DNA of 20,268 nucleotides from Alphaproteobacteria bacterium (GTDB lineage: Bacteria; Pseudomonadota; Alphaproteobacteria; UBA7887). Location of the stretch: positions 1 to 20,268 of the forward strand of contig JANQOH010000433.1 in the NCBI GenBank assembly GCA_028289725.1. Direction: 5' to 3'. The position numbers were made by a program, and so were the translations under genes. Below, piece after piece: positions 1-7,652 of the stretch. Every line of letters starts with the position of its first letter. The stretch's first letter is position 1. The notes beneath the pieces are model-generated. The model saw only the letters and a program-made list of their open reading frames with translations, searched no databases and was not told the origin of the DNA.

Positions 1-54
1 CAGCATTACCTCAGCCCCGTCGCAGCGGGGGCGATCGGGCAAGCGCGAAACCAA
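1..54 (-). CDS. possible 5' end of a further phage gene (partial)
   Basis: Downstream of the 151-aa structural gene the minus strand stays open to the window edge in a different frame. The readable residues include RLPDRPRCDGAEVML. A TTG at 54 with an AGG about nine bases upstream is the most plausible start, since no ATG or GTG with a ribosome site is seen. It would be the next gene of the element's structural module. The fragment is too short for any family call, and the start is uncertain. Confidence 0.25.
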   Translation of the reverse strand, partial: MVSRLPDRPRCDGAEVML

Positions 55-94
55 CGAAAAGCGCCTGACGTCGTCCGGATCGCCCGCCGACCGA

Positions 95-550
95 CTAGGA
101 TACCGGCGCGCGATGCGGATGCGCCTTCATCGCCCAGATACCCACCGGCCCGCCGGTCGAAAGACCAGTCGGAGTCAGAGTGACGCGGACAAAGCGCTTC
201 GAACCGATGTACGAGAACCGGACCAGAGCGGCGTCGGACGTCGGGTTCGAAACCACGCCCGAGGAGACCGTCAGATCGCCGTTGCTATCGATGTCGACCG
301 AGTCGGCGTTGCCGTAAGCCCCGGCGGAGCCGGTGCCGTCATCGTCGGCGTCCTCGACCTTGATTTCGATCTGCGCGCCACCTTCCGGCGAAGCGCCCAT
401 TTCCGCGATGTCACCGAAATCAACGAAGAACTGGATACTGTCGAAGCCCTGGAGGTCGACGTCGCCAGTGTTGAGAGCCGAGCCGGTGATCGTCTGCGCC
501 TGGAGCAGGCGGACTGGCAGGACGTCGGCATAAGTTGAACGAGTAGCCAT
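95..550 (-). CDS. small phage protein downstream of the capsid gene, probably structural
   Basis: This 151-aa protein starts at an ATG preceded by a good GAAAGG ribosome site and ends in TAG at 95. It follows the capsid gene by 62 bases on the same strand and is probably co-transcribed with it. The chain is acidic and rich in Gly, Ser, Thr and Asp, with alternating beta-like stretches (QGFDSIQFFVDFGD, ALVRFSYIGSKRFVRVTLTP) and an acidic loop near residues 66-75. It has no signal peptide, membrane segment or cysteine. Position and composition suit a virion protein such as a decoration, head-completion or tail-associated subunit. I do not recognise a specific family, so the structural role rests on context. 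Confidence 0.7.
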   Translation of the reverse strand: MATRSTYADVLPVRLLQAQTITGSALNTGDVDLQGFDSIQFFVDFGDIAEMGASPEGGAQIEIKVEDADDDGTGSAGAYGNADSVDIDSNGDLTVSSGVVSNPTSDAALVRFSYIGSKRFVRVTLTPTGLSTGGPVGIWAMKAHPHRAPVS

Positions 551-612
551 AACTAACCTTTCGAGTGGGCGGACCCCGTAGAGAAGAGCCCGCCGATTTC
601 CTGCCTAAGCCC

Positions 613-1944
613 CTACGAGGATGCGATTTTTACGACTTTGTAGCTTTCGAAATTCACCACATCGCCGCCGGTTCGTTTCCGGGTGTAAAATTTAACGAAC
701 GGCTTCGCGGTGAACGGATCGCGCAAGACCGAGACGCCGATGCGGTCAACAATCGTGTACGTCGCCGCAAAATCGCCAAAAGCGAGCGGCAGCGCATTGG
801 CCGCGATGTCTGGTAAATCCTCGCCCTCGGTGATCGGATAGCCGAGCAACGTCGACGGCTGACCGGCGGCAAGGCCGGGTTGCCAGAGATAGTTACCGTT
901 GCCATCCTGGAACTTCCGGATCGCGGTCACGGTGGCGCGGTTCATCATCCAGCGGGCGTTGGTCCGGTAACCGGCCTTGAGCGCGCCCACAACATCGAAG
1001 AGCACGTCGCCCGGGTCCGTCGCGTTGAAGCCCCCCGCCGCGCCGGTGGCGAGATAGCCCACATTGCCCCAGCTCCACGACGCGTTGGCGACCGCCGGGT
1101 AATCGAGCATACCGCGCGGCTTGGCGACGCCGTTGCCGGTGACGAACGCGGCGTTCTCGGCACGGGCAAACTTGTCCGCCACTTTGCCGACGAGCCAATT
1201 CTCGATATTGATCGAGGCGTCGTCCAAAATCTTCTGCGTCGCATGCGGCTCCGCATAGATTTCGTGTACCGGAATTCGTGCCATCGCGAGGTCTGGCGTG
1301 TCGGTCTCCGTGCGGGAGTCCTTTTCACCGGCCCAGCTCGCCGCCGCTTCGTCCTTGTCGACCACGAACTCCAAGGCATCGCTCGTCACGCTCTCGACCG
1401 TCGCGACCGAGCGGATCGGGGACGTTTCGAAAATGGTTCGAATGATCCGATTTGAGATTTGCGGATTGACGAGGTAGCCGCCCTCGGTCTGCGATCCGAC
1501 CGAAAGTTCTTTGAACTCGGCGAGTTTGAGCTTCTCGGCCTCGGGCATGAATTCGGTACCCTTGCGAAGGTAGCTCAGCAGCGCGCTCGAATAATCCGCG
1601 ATCTCAGCCAGATTAACCTCGGCCTCGTCGATCGGACGATCCTTCGCAGCGGACAACCACGCGGCGGCGTCTTTGAGCTCGTTGTTCGCATTGTCGTTCG
1701 ACGCACCATCGACGCCAGGACGTTGCAGGCACGCCTCGAGGGCGCTGATCCGTTTCAAGTCGTCGTCGTACTTCGCCGCCATCTTGCCGACACTCGCGGC
1801 AATCTTGTCTACCTTCTCCTCGGTCAGCGGATCGGCGAAACCGCGCTTCTCGATCTGCCGGAGCCGCTCGTCGTTGTCCGCCTTAAAGGCCGTGAAGCCC
1901 TTCTGAAGCGCGTCAAACGCTTCGCGAAATTCTTGCGGGTTCAT
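613..1944 (-). CDS. HK97-type phage major capsid protein
   Basis: A 443-aa protein that should form the icosahedral shell. The first 90 or so residues are a charged, helical, coiled-coil-like region (MNPQEFREAFDALQKGFTAF onward), as in the HK97 delta/scaffold domain. The rest matches the capsid fold: GSQTEGGYLVNPQISNRIIRTIFETSPIRSVATV, then VHEIYAEPHATQKILDDASINIENWLVGKVADKFARAENAAFVTGNG, then the P-domain-like WMMNRATVTAIRKFQDGNGNYLWQPG, and a C-terminal DRIGVSVLRDPFTAKPFVKFYTRKR. I start it at 1944 rather than an in-frame ATG at 1974, because AGGA sits about eight bases upstream and the chain then begins at the normal place. No protease gene is adjacent, although such delta domains are usually removed by a prohead protease. 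Confidence 0.93.
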   Translation of the reverse strand: MNPQEFREAFDALQKGFTAFKADNDERLRQIEKRGFADPLTEEKVDKIAASVGKMAAKYDDDLKRISALEACLQRPGVDGASNDNANNELKDAAAWLSAAKDRPIDEAEVNLAEIADYSSALLSYLRKGTEFMPEAEKLKLAEFKELSVGSQTEGGYLVNPQISNRIIRTIFETSPIRSVATVESVTSDALEFVVDKDEAAASWAGEKDSRTETDTPDLAMARIPVHEIYAEPHATQKILDDASINIENWLVGKVADKFARAENAAFVTGNGVAKPRGMLDYPAVANASWSWGNVGYLATGAAGGFNATDPGDVLFDVVGALKAGYRTNARWMMNRATVTAIRKFQDGNGNYLWQPGLAAGQPSTLLGYPITEGEDLPDIAANALPLAFGDFAATYTIVDRIGVSVLRDPFTAKPFVKFYTRKRTGGDVVNFESYKVVKIASS

Positions 1945-1949
1945 AAAAA

Positions 1950-2177
1950 TTATCCTGCTACTACGGGCGCGCACGATGCCCGCCCATTTGTTGGGACGAA
2001 GACACCGTCACTCCGGCATAGCGCAGGACTTGATCGGAGGCCGAAAGCAGCTCGTGTCACGGGCATAGCGCGCGCCAACACGGCTGGATCGACGAAACCG
2101 AGATTACCTGCTGCGCTACCGATTGGCAAGCGGACGATGAGGATTTGAACTGCGCAAAAAATTTGTTCACCAAACAC
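1950..2177 (-). CDS. doubtful small ORF between terminase and capsid genes
   Basis: A GTG-started frame of 75 codons fills the gap between the large terminase and the capsid gene. It overlaps the terminase stop by 11 bases and stops just before the capsid start, beside the capsid ribosome site. That tight packing is its only support. It has no convincing ribosome site, its sequence (LPIGSAAGNLGFVDPAVLARAMPVTRAAFG) resembles no family I know, and its third-codon-position GC looks lower than in neighbouring genes. The stretch may instead be non-coding, or the scar of a deletion that removed portal and protease genes. Confidence 0.22.
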   Translation of the reverse strand: MFGEQIFCAVQILIVRLPIGSAAGNLGFVDPAVLARAMPVTRAAFGLRSSPALCRSDGVFVPTNGRASCAPVVAG

Positions 2178-3573
2178 TGGCGATCGCGACGCCGGAGCTC
2201 ATCCGTGTCACGAGCGCGCCAGCAACCGCGTTCGCCAAATCATCATGGCCGCCTTGGGGATGGTCAATCGTGTCCTTGCCGCTCCGACCCGTCCGCCGTT
2301 CGAGATTGACGAGCTGCTTCACGAGCTGTTCGTTGTCGAGCAGCCGGACCCGTTGCGAATTGATCATCGGCAGAAAATCCCTGTACAAATCCGAGCGCAC
2401 ACGATCCGCGACCTTGTATCGAACCCCGCGCTTCTCGAACTGCTCACGCGGCCAAAGACCAGCATATTTGTCGCCGGAAACCACTGAAACATTGTAGTTT
2501 TTCAACGTTCCGCATAACTCGCTGACAACCTGCTCAGGACTGAATGGCGGCGCATACGACCGCACACAATCCAACACCCGAATGTCCCGGTCGCCATCGC
2601 GCTCGTTGTGACAAATCGCCATCGTGAACGCGTCCTTACTGCCACCGCACGGATCGACGAACGCCGAATAGCGAATGCCACTCGATGGGGGAATTTCTTG
2701 CTGACCGTGGACTACGCACGCCTCGACGGCTTCACGACTGACATAGCTCTCGATGTCCGAACGGAACTGAGCGCCGAACTCGGCCTCCGCCTTCGCAGGA
2801 TCGTCGGCATAGGCTTTGTCGATTACCGACTGCGGGATCAACGGGTTCATTCGCTGCGTCGCGCCGCGCCACACAAGGGCCGGCGCATCGTCCTTCCCGA
2901 AATGCTCCCGATAGGCATCGTACAGCGTGCCACGCTTTGCGTACGGCGAACTGGCCGCGAGGAACATCGAGCCGGGAATGCTCGCCAGCGCAGGCTTGAG
3001 CGCTCCAATGACCTCGTGATCCGGATTGGCCGCACTTTCCTCGCTCCACCAAAAACTGACCTCGTCGCAAAGCGCCGCCGCTAACGAATAGCCGCGCACC
3101 GATCTGTACGAGCTGGAATGAATTTCAAGGCTGACCTGACGCGTCAAATGAAGCTCAAGCTGCGTTGTGCGCTCGACGCGCTGCTTGAGCGCCGGGACTT
3201 CGTGGAGCAAACCGTAAACGAACCTGAAAATCGCGCGAGCCTGACGACGATCAGCGGCCAAAACCATGATGGTGGCGCGCTCGCCCGGTTGCAAAAACTC
3301 CCGATAATCACGGAACGTCGCGAGGAAGACGCCGATCAGCGCAAGGACAAAGCTTTTTCCGCCGCGACGACCACAAACTAACCATGCCTCATTGAATGGC
3401 GTCTCAGGCGGCGTCTCACGGCCCGTGCACGACCGGTAGATCGCCAACTGTTCCGGAGTCATGGGCAATGCGAACAGGGCGCTCAGGAACGAACGCCAAG
3501 CGACCCAGGTGGCAGGGTCCTTGAACCAGGGTCGGAACAAGTCCTTGTGCTCCATCGCTTGAAGGATGTTCAC
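2167..3573 (-). CDS. terL: phage terminase large subunit
   Basis: This 468-aa DNA-packaging motor cuts the phage genome and drives it into the prohead with ATP. The N-terminal ATPase domain shows a Walker A motif, CGRRGGKS, at residues 67-74 and a Walker B motif, ALCDE, ending D170-E171. A SSPYAKRGTLYDAY segment follows near residue 210. The C-terminal RNase H-like nuclease domain shows acidic metal ligands: D307 in SAFVDPCGG, D368 in VVSGDKYAG and the D444-D445 pair in HPQGGHDDLANA. The start is a GTG that shares one base with the upstream gene's stop (TAGTG), which indicates coupled translation. Length is normal for the family. Confidence 0.93.
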   Translation of the reverse strand: MNILQAMEHKDLFRPWFKDPATWVAWRSFLSALFALPMTPEQLAIYRSCTGRETPPETPFNEAWLVCGRRGGKSFVLALIGVFLATFRDYREFLQPGERATIMVLAADRRQARAIFRFVYGLLHEVPALKQRVERTTQLELHLTRQVSLEIHSSSYRSVRGYSLAAALCDEVSFWWSEESAANPDHEVIGALKPALASIPGSMFLAASSPYAKRGTLYDAYREHFGKDDAPALVWRGATQRMNPLIPQSVIDKAYADDPAKAEAEFGAQFRSDIESYVSREAVEACVVHGQQEIPPSSGIRYSAFVDPCGGSKDAFTMAICHNERDGDRDIRVLDCVRSYAPPFSPEQVVSELCGTLKNYNVSVVSGDKYAGLWPREQFEKRGVRYKVADRVRSDLYRDFLPMINSQRVRLLDNEQLVKQLVNLERRTGRSGKDTIDHPQGGHDDLANAVAGALVTRMSSGVAIASVW

Positions 3574-4013
3574 TACTTCGTCTCCATCGCTTGGCCATCG
3601 ATGATGGTTTCGAGATCGGGCGCCACGTCACGGGGCACCCGCTTGAGACCGATGGCCTCATACAGCCGCTTCATGCTGTTGATCGCGGTCGTGAGTTCCG
3701 AAATATCGACCTTCTCGCCTCGACCGATCGCCGTGACGCGCTCCTCGGTCCAGACGTCGAGCGCCGCCGCTTTGCGCAGCATGGACCGCTCGACCATCGA
3801 CAGACTGTCCGCGCCTCCGAGGTCTTCCTCGATACCCTCGACAAGATCACGGAACCGTCGCGCTTGGCGGCTTTGCTGGTTGATGCCGTCCAGGAACAGG
3901 ACGCTCCCGTTCGTAAGCGCGGCTCTTTGCGCTGGCGTCGAGATATCTTTGCCACGCCGCTTTCCGCGCGCCACTCGGGGCGTTTTCGCCTGCTTTTCGG
4001 TGCCTTCAGCCAT
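3573..4013 (-). CDS. probable phage small terminase subunit or terminase-associated protein
   Basis: A 146-aa protein immediately upstream of, and translationally coupled to, the large terminase; this is the classic place of the small subunit that recognises the packaging site. The first 25 residues are very basic (KQAKTPRVARGKRRGKD) and could bind DNA. The remainder looks mostly helical (FRDLVEGIEEDLGGADSLSMVERSMLRKAAALDVWTEERVTAIGRGEKVDISELTTAINSMKRLYEAIGLKR). I do not see a clear helix-turn-helix, so the call rests on position, size and composition. Paired TGTTTAC heptamers lie just upstream, at 4021-4039. Confidence 0.65.
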   Translation of the reverse strand: MAEGTEKQAKTPRVARGKRRGKDISTPAQRAALTNGSVLFLDGINQQSRQARRFRDLVEGIEEDLGGADSLSMVERSMLRKAAALDVWTEERVTAIGRGEKVDISELTTAINSMKRLYEAIGLKRVPRDVAPDLETIIDGQAMETK

Positions 4014-4020
4014 GCTGCAA

Positions 4021-4039
4021 TGTTTACTCTCGTGTTTAC
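4021..4039. promoter_or_regulatory. tandem TGTTTAC pair upstream of the small terminase gene
   Basis: Two exact TGTTTAC heptamers occupy 4021-4027 and 4033-4039, a 12-bp period, eight bases before the small-terminase start. The same heptamer, inverted on the plus strand and with an 11-bp period, precedes the integrase gene at 9800-9817. Direct repeats about one helical turn apart resemble a regulator's binding site. The regulator is not known; the AlpA-like protein of this element is one candidate. Confidence 0.4.
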
Positions 4040-4043
4040 GTAG

Positions 4044-4427
4044 GGGGAAGGGCCCGCCCGCCAGGAAGGGTGTGATCCGCAGAACTCCGCCAATAATTCA
4101 CCGTTCCGGCCAAGCGACCCGGAGATTGTATGTCAGATGCTTCCCAGAAATCGGCTCGATCGAGGGGCCAAGGCGACAAACCGAGGCCGTGAGTATGCGT
4201 ACGTTTCGCTGCCCATCCGAGCCGTCCCGCGATCGTGGCGTGACGCGGCGAGCCCGACAGCGCGAACGAGGAGCCGGGAGCTCCTATTGCTATGTGCCTT
4301 ACTAACAGACTTGGGAGGCAGATATACATAATGAGGTCACCAGGAAAGCCGTCAAATCGGTTCACGTGGGGGTTACAGGTCACGAGGAAAGCCGTCGGCG
4401 GGGGGTTACTGGTCACGAGGAAAGCCG
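4044..4427. other. non-coding region between replication and packaging modules
   Basis: These 384 bases separate the helix-turn-helix gene from the small terminase gene. They carry most of an iteron array (4335-4451) and a short AT-rich stretch beside it (about 4320-4334). A small hairpin lies at 4269-4285 (arms AGGAGC and GCTCCT, five-base loop). The rest, about 4044-4268, shows no gene or repeat I can support. Being next to the terminase genes, it could hold the packaging (cos or pac) site, but no such site can be recognised from sequence alone. Confidence 0.5.
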
Positions 4428-4451
4428 TCACTGGTCACGAGGAAAGCCGTC
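4335..4451 (+). repeat. iteron array, four 19-bp direct repeats, candidate replication origin
   Basis: Four same-direction copies of GGTCACGAGGAAAGCCGTC start at 4335, 4378, 4411 and 4433. Copies two to four are identical; copy one has C for G at the seventh base. Start-to-start distances are 43, 33 and 22 bp, close to four, three and two helical turns, so bound proteins would face the same side. Copies two and three are also preceded by GGGGGTTAC. The array overlaps the end of the helix-turn-helix gene and adjoins a short AT-rich stretch. It is downstream of primase and helicase genes, the arrangement expected of an iteron origin bound by the element's own initiator. Confidence 0.7.
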
Positions 4452-4835
4452 GAATGAATTTGACGGGCCCGCCTCGGTTGGTTTGTGGAAGTCGAAACAG
4501 GTAACGCGCCAAGCGCTCGACAGGCCGTTCCGCGCGTCAACTTTGTTGGTGAAGGAGCCGCGCTTGGTCTTCTCGATCAGCCCTGCGGCCTCCAACTCGC
4601 GGAAGCAGCGTTGCGCGGTCTTTGCGGAGCAATGGAGCAACTCTTGTGCTTGCTGGTATCCGAAGCGCAGGCTGCCATTATTCCGCCCGTTGTGCTGATC
4701 CATGATCCCGAAGAGCAGTTTGAAGGCGTTGCCGGACAGCGCCTGGACCTCGTCGCTCCTGAACCGTTTGCTCGACATGATGACGAACGTCGGCTTCGTC
4801 GGCGATTTGCCGTTCGCTTTCCCGTTGACCGCCAT
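4428..4835 (-). CDS. helix-turn-helix protein, possible replication initiator
   Basis: A 135-aa protein starting at an ATG that shares a base with the helicase stop (TAATG), so the two are translationally coupled; an upstream in-frame ATG at 4940 would overlap the helicase and is less likely. A basic N-terminus (MAVNGKANGKSPTKPTFVIM) leads into a winged-helix-like domain: LSGNAFKLLFGIMDQHNGRNNGSLRFGYQQAQELLHCSAKTAQRCFRELEAAGLIEKTKRGSF, with a plausible recognition helix at SAKTAQRCFRELEAAG. Its 3' end carries one and part of a second iteron. It could be the protein that binds the iterons, or a transcription regulator. The DNA-binding domain is well supported; the initiator role is inferred from context. 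Confidence 0.7.
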   Translation of the reverse strand: MAVNGKANGKSPTKPTFVIMSSKRFRSDEVQALSGNAFKLLFGIMDQHNGRNNGSLRFGYQQAQELLHCSAKTAQRCFRELEAAGLIEKTKRGSFTNKVDARNGLSSAWRVTCFDFHKPTEAGPSNSFDGFPRDQ

Positions 4836-6340
4836 TACCGACGACTCCGCGACTTCGCCCAAGCGATGTTGCGCGAGCGGACCCAGCTCAGGACCTCGGG
4901 TGATGGTGGCTCCGGTTGGACTTTGCCGCGCGGAGGCCACTGGCCGAATTTCTCCTTATGCTTGTATGCGGCCCAGCCGATCTTGTAGCCGCGCTCTTTC
5001 GCGATATGGACGAGCTGACGATGCCAGCGGGCGCGATCGGCCTTCGAATACTCGCAAGGCTTAGTCCGCCGGTTCCGATCGACCCGAGCGAGGTCGCCGT
5101 CATGTACGGAGACGGCTTCGGGACGCCGCGTTGGTTTCCAGCCGCACGAACGGCACGGATCCCCGGCCATGCGGATTGCAGCGCATTCCGGGCAATTCGT
5201 CAGCGTCTTACCGGTCGAGCGGCTCCGCGAAGCCTGGGTCCGATTGACCGTCCGGCGATCCTTATCAAGCGACCAGCGGATATCGTCCGTCGGCAAGCCG
5301 TGGCGATATACCGCGCCGGAATGGTCCAGGATCAGGCAATCGGTCTTGCCCGGTGCGGAACGGAGGCCACGCCCGATCATTTGCAGGTAGAGCGGCAGGC
5401 TTTCAGTCGGGCGAAGGATGCCGATGCAATCGACGTCAGGGCAATCAAACCCTTCCAACAACACGCCGCAGTTGCAGACGACGCGGGTCTCGCCGGAAGC
5501 CAGCCGACGGAGGATGCCGTCGCGTTCGTCAATTGGGGTATCGCCGTCGAGGTATTCCGCAGCGATACCGACAAGTTGGAGTTCGCGGCAGACATGCAAG
5601 GCGTGCGCCCGATCGACGGCGTAGGCGATTGCCTTCCGATCACGAGCCAGCCGGAGGTAGTGGGTGACGAAGTCGCCGACGAGCTGCGGCGTGTTTACGC
5701 GTTCGCCGAGCTGGCGCTTGTTGAAATCGCCTCCGGTCTTCCGGATGCCTTTGAGGTCCGGCTCGCTCGGCGCGTAGAACGTCGCCGGAACCAGACGACC
5801 TTGTCTCGTTAGCTCGGCGACGCTCGGGGCGCAGACCATTTCCTCGAAGACGTTGCCCAGACCTCGACCATCCGCCCGATTGGGCGTCGCGCTGAAGCCG
5901 AGAAGGACCGCGTCGGGATAGGAACGAACGATATCATCCCAGCTCTTGGCGCGGATGTGATGGCACTCGTCAACGATCACGAGATCGGCGGGCGGTAGGT
6001 CCATCTTCGAGCTTTGGATAGCCCGACGGTGAACAGTCGGGATGCTCGCGATCTGGACTTGCTGATCGGGGCGTGCCGACCGGCCAGCGAGGATGACGCC
6101 TGCATCAATTCCCGCCTGAAAAAGGTGTTGCTCGATCTGGGCCACGAGGTGCCGCTGATGCGTCAAAATCAACACGCGCTCGCCGCGCTCGATGGCGTCC
6201 AGGACGAGCGATGCGAGGACGATCGACTTGCCGAAGCCGGTCGCCGCCTGACAAAGGACTGAGCGCGCGCCTCGGGCAATCTTCGCCTCAATCTCGCTCT
6301 TGAAGCGGACCTGCGTATCGTAGAGGACGGGAGCGGCCAT
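4835..6340 (-). CDS. DEAD/DEAH-type superfamily 2 helicase with C-terminal zinc ribbon
   Basis: A 501-aa ATP-dependent helicase that probably unwinds DNA for replication of the element. The motifs are in order: Walker A ATGFGKS at residues 33-39, DECH box at 124-127, SAT at 150-152, an LLEGFDCP segment near 294-301 and motif VI QMIGRGLR at 320-327. After the helicase core, cysteines 383, 386, 396 and 399 (CPEC...CRSC) form a likely zinc ribbon, followed by a basic tail (KSRSRR at the end). The start is the ATG overlapping the primase-polymerase stop (TAATG); an earlier in-frame ATG at 6403 would overlap that gene by 64 bases. Many small phages and satellites pair such a helicase with a primase. 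Confidence 0.9.
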   Translation of the reverse strand: MAAPVLYDTQVRFKSEIEAKIARGARSVLCQAATGFGKSIVLASLVLDAIERGERVLILTHQRHLVAQIEQHLFQAGIDAGVILAGRSARPDQQVQIASIPTVHRRAIQSSKMDLPPADLVIVDECHHIRAKSWDDIVRSYPDAVLLGFSATPNRADGRGLGNVFEEMVCAPSVAELTRQGRLVPATFYAPSEPDLKGIRKTGGDFNKRQLGERVNTPQLVGDFVTHYLRLARDRKAIAYAVDRAHALHVCRELQLVGIAAEYLDGDTPIDERDGILRRLASGETRVVCNCGVLLEGFDCPDVDCIGILRPTESLPLYLQMIGRGLRSAPGKTDCLILDHSGAVYRHGLPTDDIRWSLDKDRRTVNRTQASRSRSTGKTLTNCPECAAIRMAGDPCRSCGWKPTRRPEAVSVHDGDLARVDRNRRTKPCEYSKADRARWHRQLVHIAKERGYKIGWAAYKHKEKFGQWPPRGKVQPEPPSPEVLSWVRSRNIAWAKSRSRR

Positions 6341-7278
6341 TAGGCCAACTGCCGCGCAGGAGCCGCCGCGAACGCGCTTGCGATCGTCCGGTTCGTTTCC
6401 CACGCCGAGAGTCCGATCGCCAGCGCGTGCGAGTGAAGCTCGGCGCGCGCCCAGTCCTCCGGCACGGCACCGGCTTTGACGAAACCGGCGATGCAGTAGG
6501 CGGCGCGGTTTAGAGCGTGATTACGCTGGCTTGGGACCGCCGCGTCGAGGTCGCGAAGCTCTCCGTTGACGGCGGCGCTGACATAGCGATCGCAATTCCG
6601 GAGCGGCTGCGATGGACGCTCCGAGCGACGCGGCGGAGGGGGCGGCGCGACGAGTTTGAGCCACGCGTCCGGCGCTCTTGCAAAACCGGTCGCCCCGTTC
6701 TTGATCCACTTGTACGAGCCGTCCGGGCGGCGTGACGGAGCCATCACGAGCTGCGCGCGCTCGCCCTTTACATCCAAACCGTCGCCGATTTTGCCCGTCG
6801 AATTTTTGACGCCCGGGCCGGTTTCGGGATAACGGAAAAAGCGGTGCTCACCGCCACGCGGAGTTTGCGCGGTCGCAGTGACGGGAAGGGGACCGAATTG
6901 ATCGATCAGCGCTTCGAGCGAGCGGAAACCGTCCGGCGGATCGATATCGAGCATCCACACGCCAGAGCGCTCTCCGGATACGCCGCCGATGTTGGCGTCC
7001 GGATCATCGGCCCACATCTCGACAATCCGATCTGCGTCGGTTGTCGCATCGTAAAAGCCGCGCGATCCTTTGAACGGCGACCGGGTGCCAGGGACCAGCT
7101 TAAAGACCGGGAACCCGCGATCCGCATATGCCAAAGCGGCACGACCGAGCAGCGAGAGGCGAGCACCTTGAAATGAATTACCTTGAAGGTCCGGGACGGA
7201 CGCCGTAGTTTCGCTTGCTACTGAATTTTCGACTTCCGCCCGGTTCCCGCGCTGCATACGCGGGTGCCGGGTTTTCAT
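6340..7278 (-). CDS. bifunctional DNA primase/polymerase (Prim-Pol domain)
   Basis: A 312-aa protein of the archaeo-eukaryotic primase group found in phages, plasmids and satellites. The Prim-Pol domain covers roughly residues 45-210. It shows ALAYADRGFPVFKLVPGTRSPF, the metal-binding DID at 111-113 in WMLDIDPPDG, TPRGGEHRFF with His145, and GDGLDVKGERAQLVMAPS at 165-182. After a proline-rich linker there is a small helical tail (NHALNRAAYCIAGFVKAG). There is no fused D5-type helicase; a separate helicase follows with TAATG coupling. A GGGG ribosome site precedes the ATG, nine bases after the AlpA-like gene stops. It would make primers or short strands at the element's origin. Confidence 0.88.
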   Translation of the reverse strand: MKTRHPRMQRGNRAEVENSVASETTASVPDLQGNSFQGARLSLLGRAALAYADRGFPVFKLVPGTRSPFKGSRGFYDATTDADRIVEMWADDPDANIGGVSGERSGVWMLDIDPPDGFRSLEALIDQFGPLPVTATAQTPRGGEHRFFRYPETGPGVKNSTGKIGDGLDVKGERAQLVMAPSRRPDGSYKWIKNGATGFARAPDAWLKLVAPPPPPRRSERPSQPLRNCDRYVSAAVNGELRDLDAAVPSQRNHALNRAAYCIAGFVKAGAVPEDWARAELHSHALAIGLSAWETNRTIASAFAAAPARQLA

Positions 7279-7287
7279 TTCCGGCCC

Positions 7288-7563
7288 CTATTCGGCGCAA
7301 CCGGCGACGCGCTGGCTATCGCGCTCCGCGATGCGCTCGGCGATATATGCGTCGATCTCGGAGACAAGCCACCACTTGACGCCGTCCATGACGATCGGCT
7401 TCGGGAACGACGGGCCGTTCGTGATGCGCCAAAAACTCGTGCCGGGCGGGTTGCCCAGCATGATTTTCAGTGCACCGACGCGGATCAGACGCGCGCCTTC
7501 GGGGACTGGACGCTTGCCGCCGTTGATGACCGTCGGTTCAAATTCGATTTTGTGGTCTTGCAT
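7288..7563 (-). CDS. AlpA-family helix-turn-helix regulator
   Basis: A 91-aa protein starting behind a strong GGAGG ribosome site. Residues about 25-80 match the AlpA/MerR-like fold: RLIRVGALKIMLGNPPGTSFWRITNGPSFPKPIVMDGVKWWLVSEIDAYIAERIAERD. This has the typical W-R-I-T-N-G and F-P-K-P pattern followed by a WLVSEIDAYI helix. AlpA proteins activate integrase or replication genes, or act as excisionases, in prophages and satellites. This one heads the replication operon. The untranslated region in front of it carries a perfect palindrome at 7653-7679, a natural site for its own or another regulator. Confidence 0.82.
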   Translation of the reverse strand: MQDHKIEFEPTVINGGKRPVPEGARLIRVGALKIMLGNPPGTSFWRITNGPSFPKPIVMDGVKWWLVSEIDAYIAERIAERDSQRVAGCAE

Positions 7564-7652
7564 AGTGACCTCCGGGGTTGCGTGGCGGTCACAAGAACAG
7601 GCGCATTTCTCAGATGCGTCAAGCCCGATAAGTCAATGAAATCAACGAATTA

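Noticed and set aside
880..1455. 191-codon plus-strand frame
   Set aside because: It is antisense to the capsid gene and is explained by its GC-rich codon bias.
2608..3084. 158-codon plus-strand frame
   Set aside because: It is antisense to the large terminase, whose ATPase and nuclease motifs are in the other strand.
4036..4431. 131-codon minus-strand frame covering the whole gap before the small terminase gene
   Set aside because: Its first third is only the translated iterons (TAFLVT, DGFPGD repeats), it begins at a GTG inside a repeat without a ribosome site, and the rest has no protein-like features.
4335..4451. CRISPR array from the repeated 19-bp unit
   Set aside because: The gaps between repeats are 24, 14 and 3 bases, far too short and uneven for spacers, and there are no cas genes; iterons fit better.
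4916..5812. 298-codon plus-strand frame
   Set aside because: It lies opposite the helicase gene, whose motifs are complete; it is a high-GC shadow frame.
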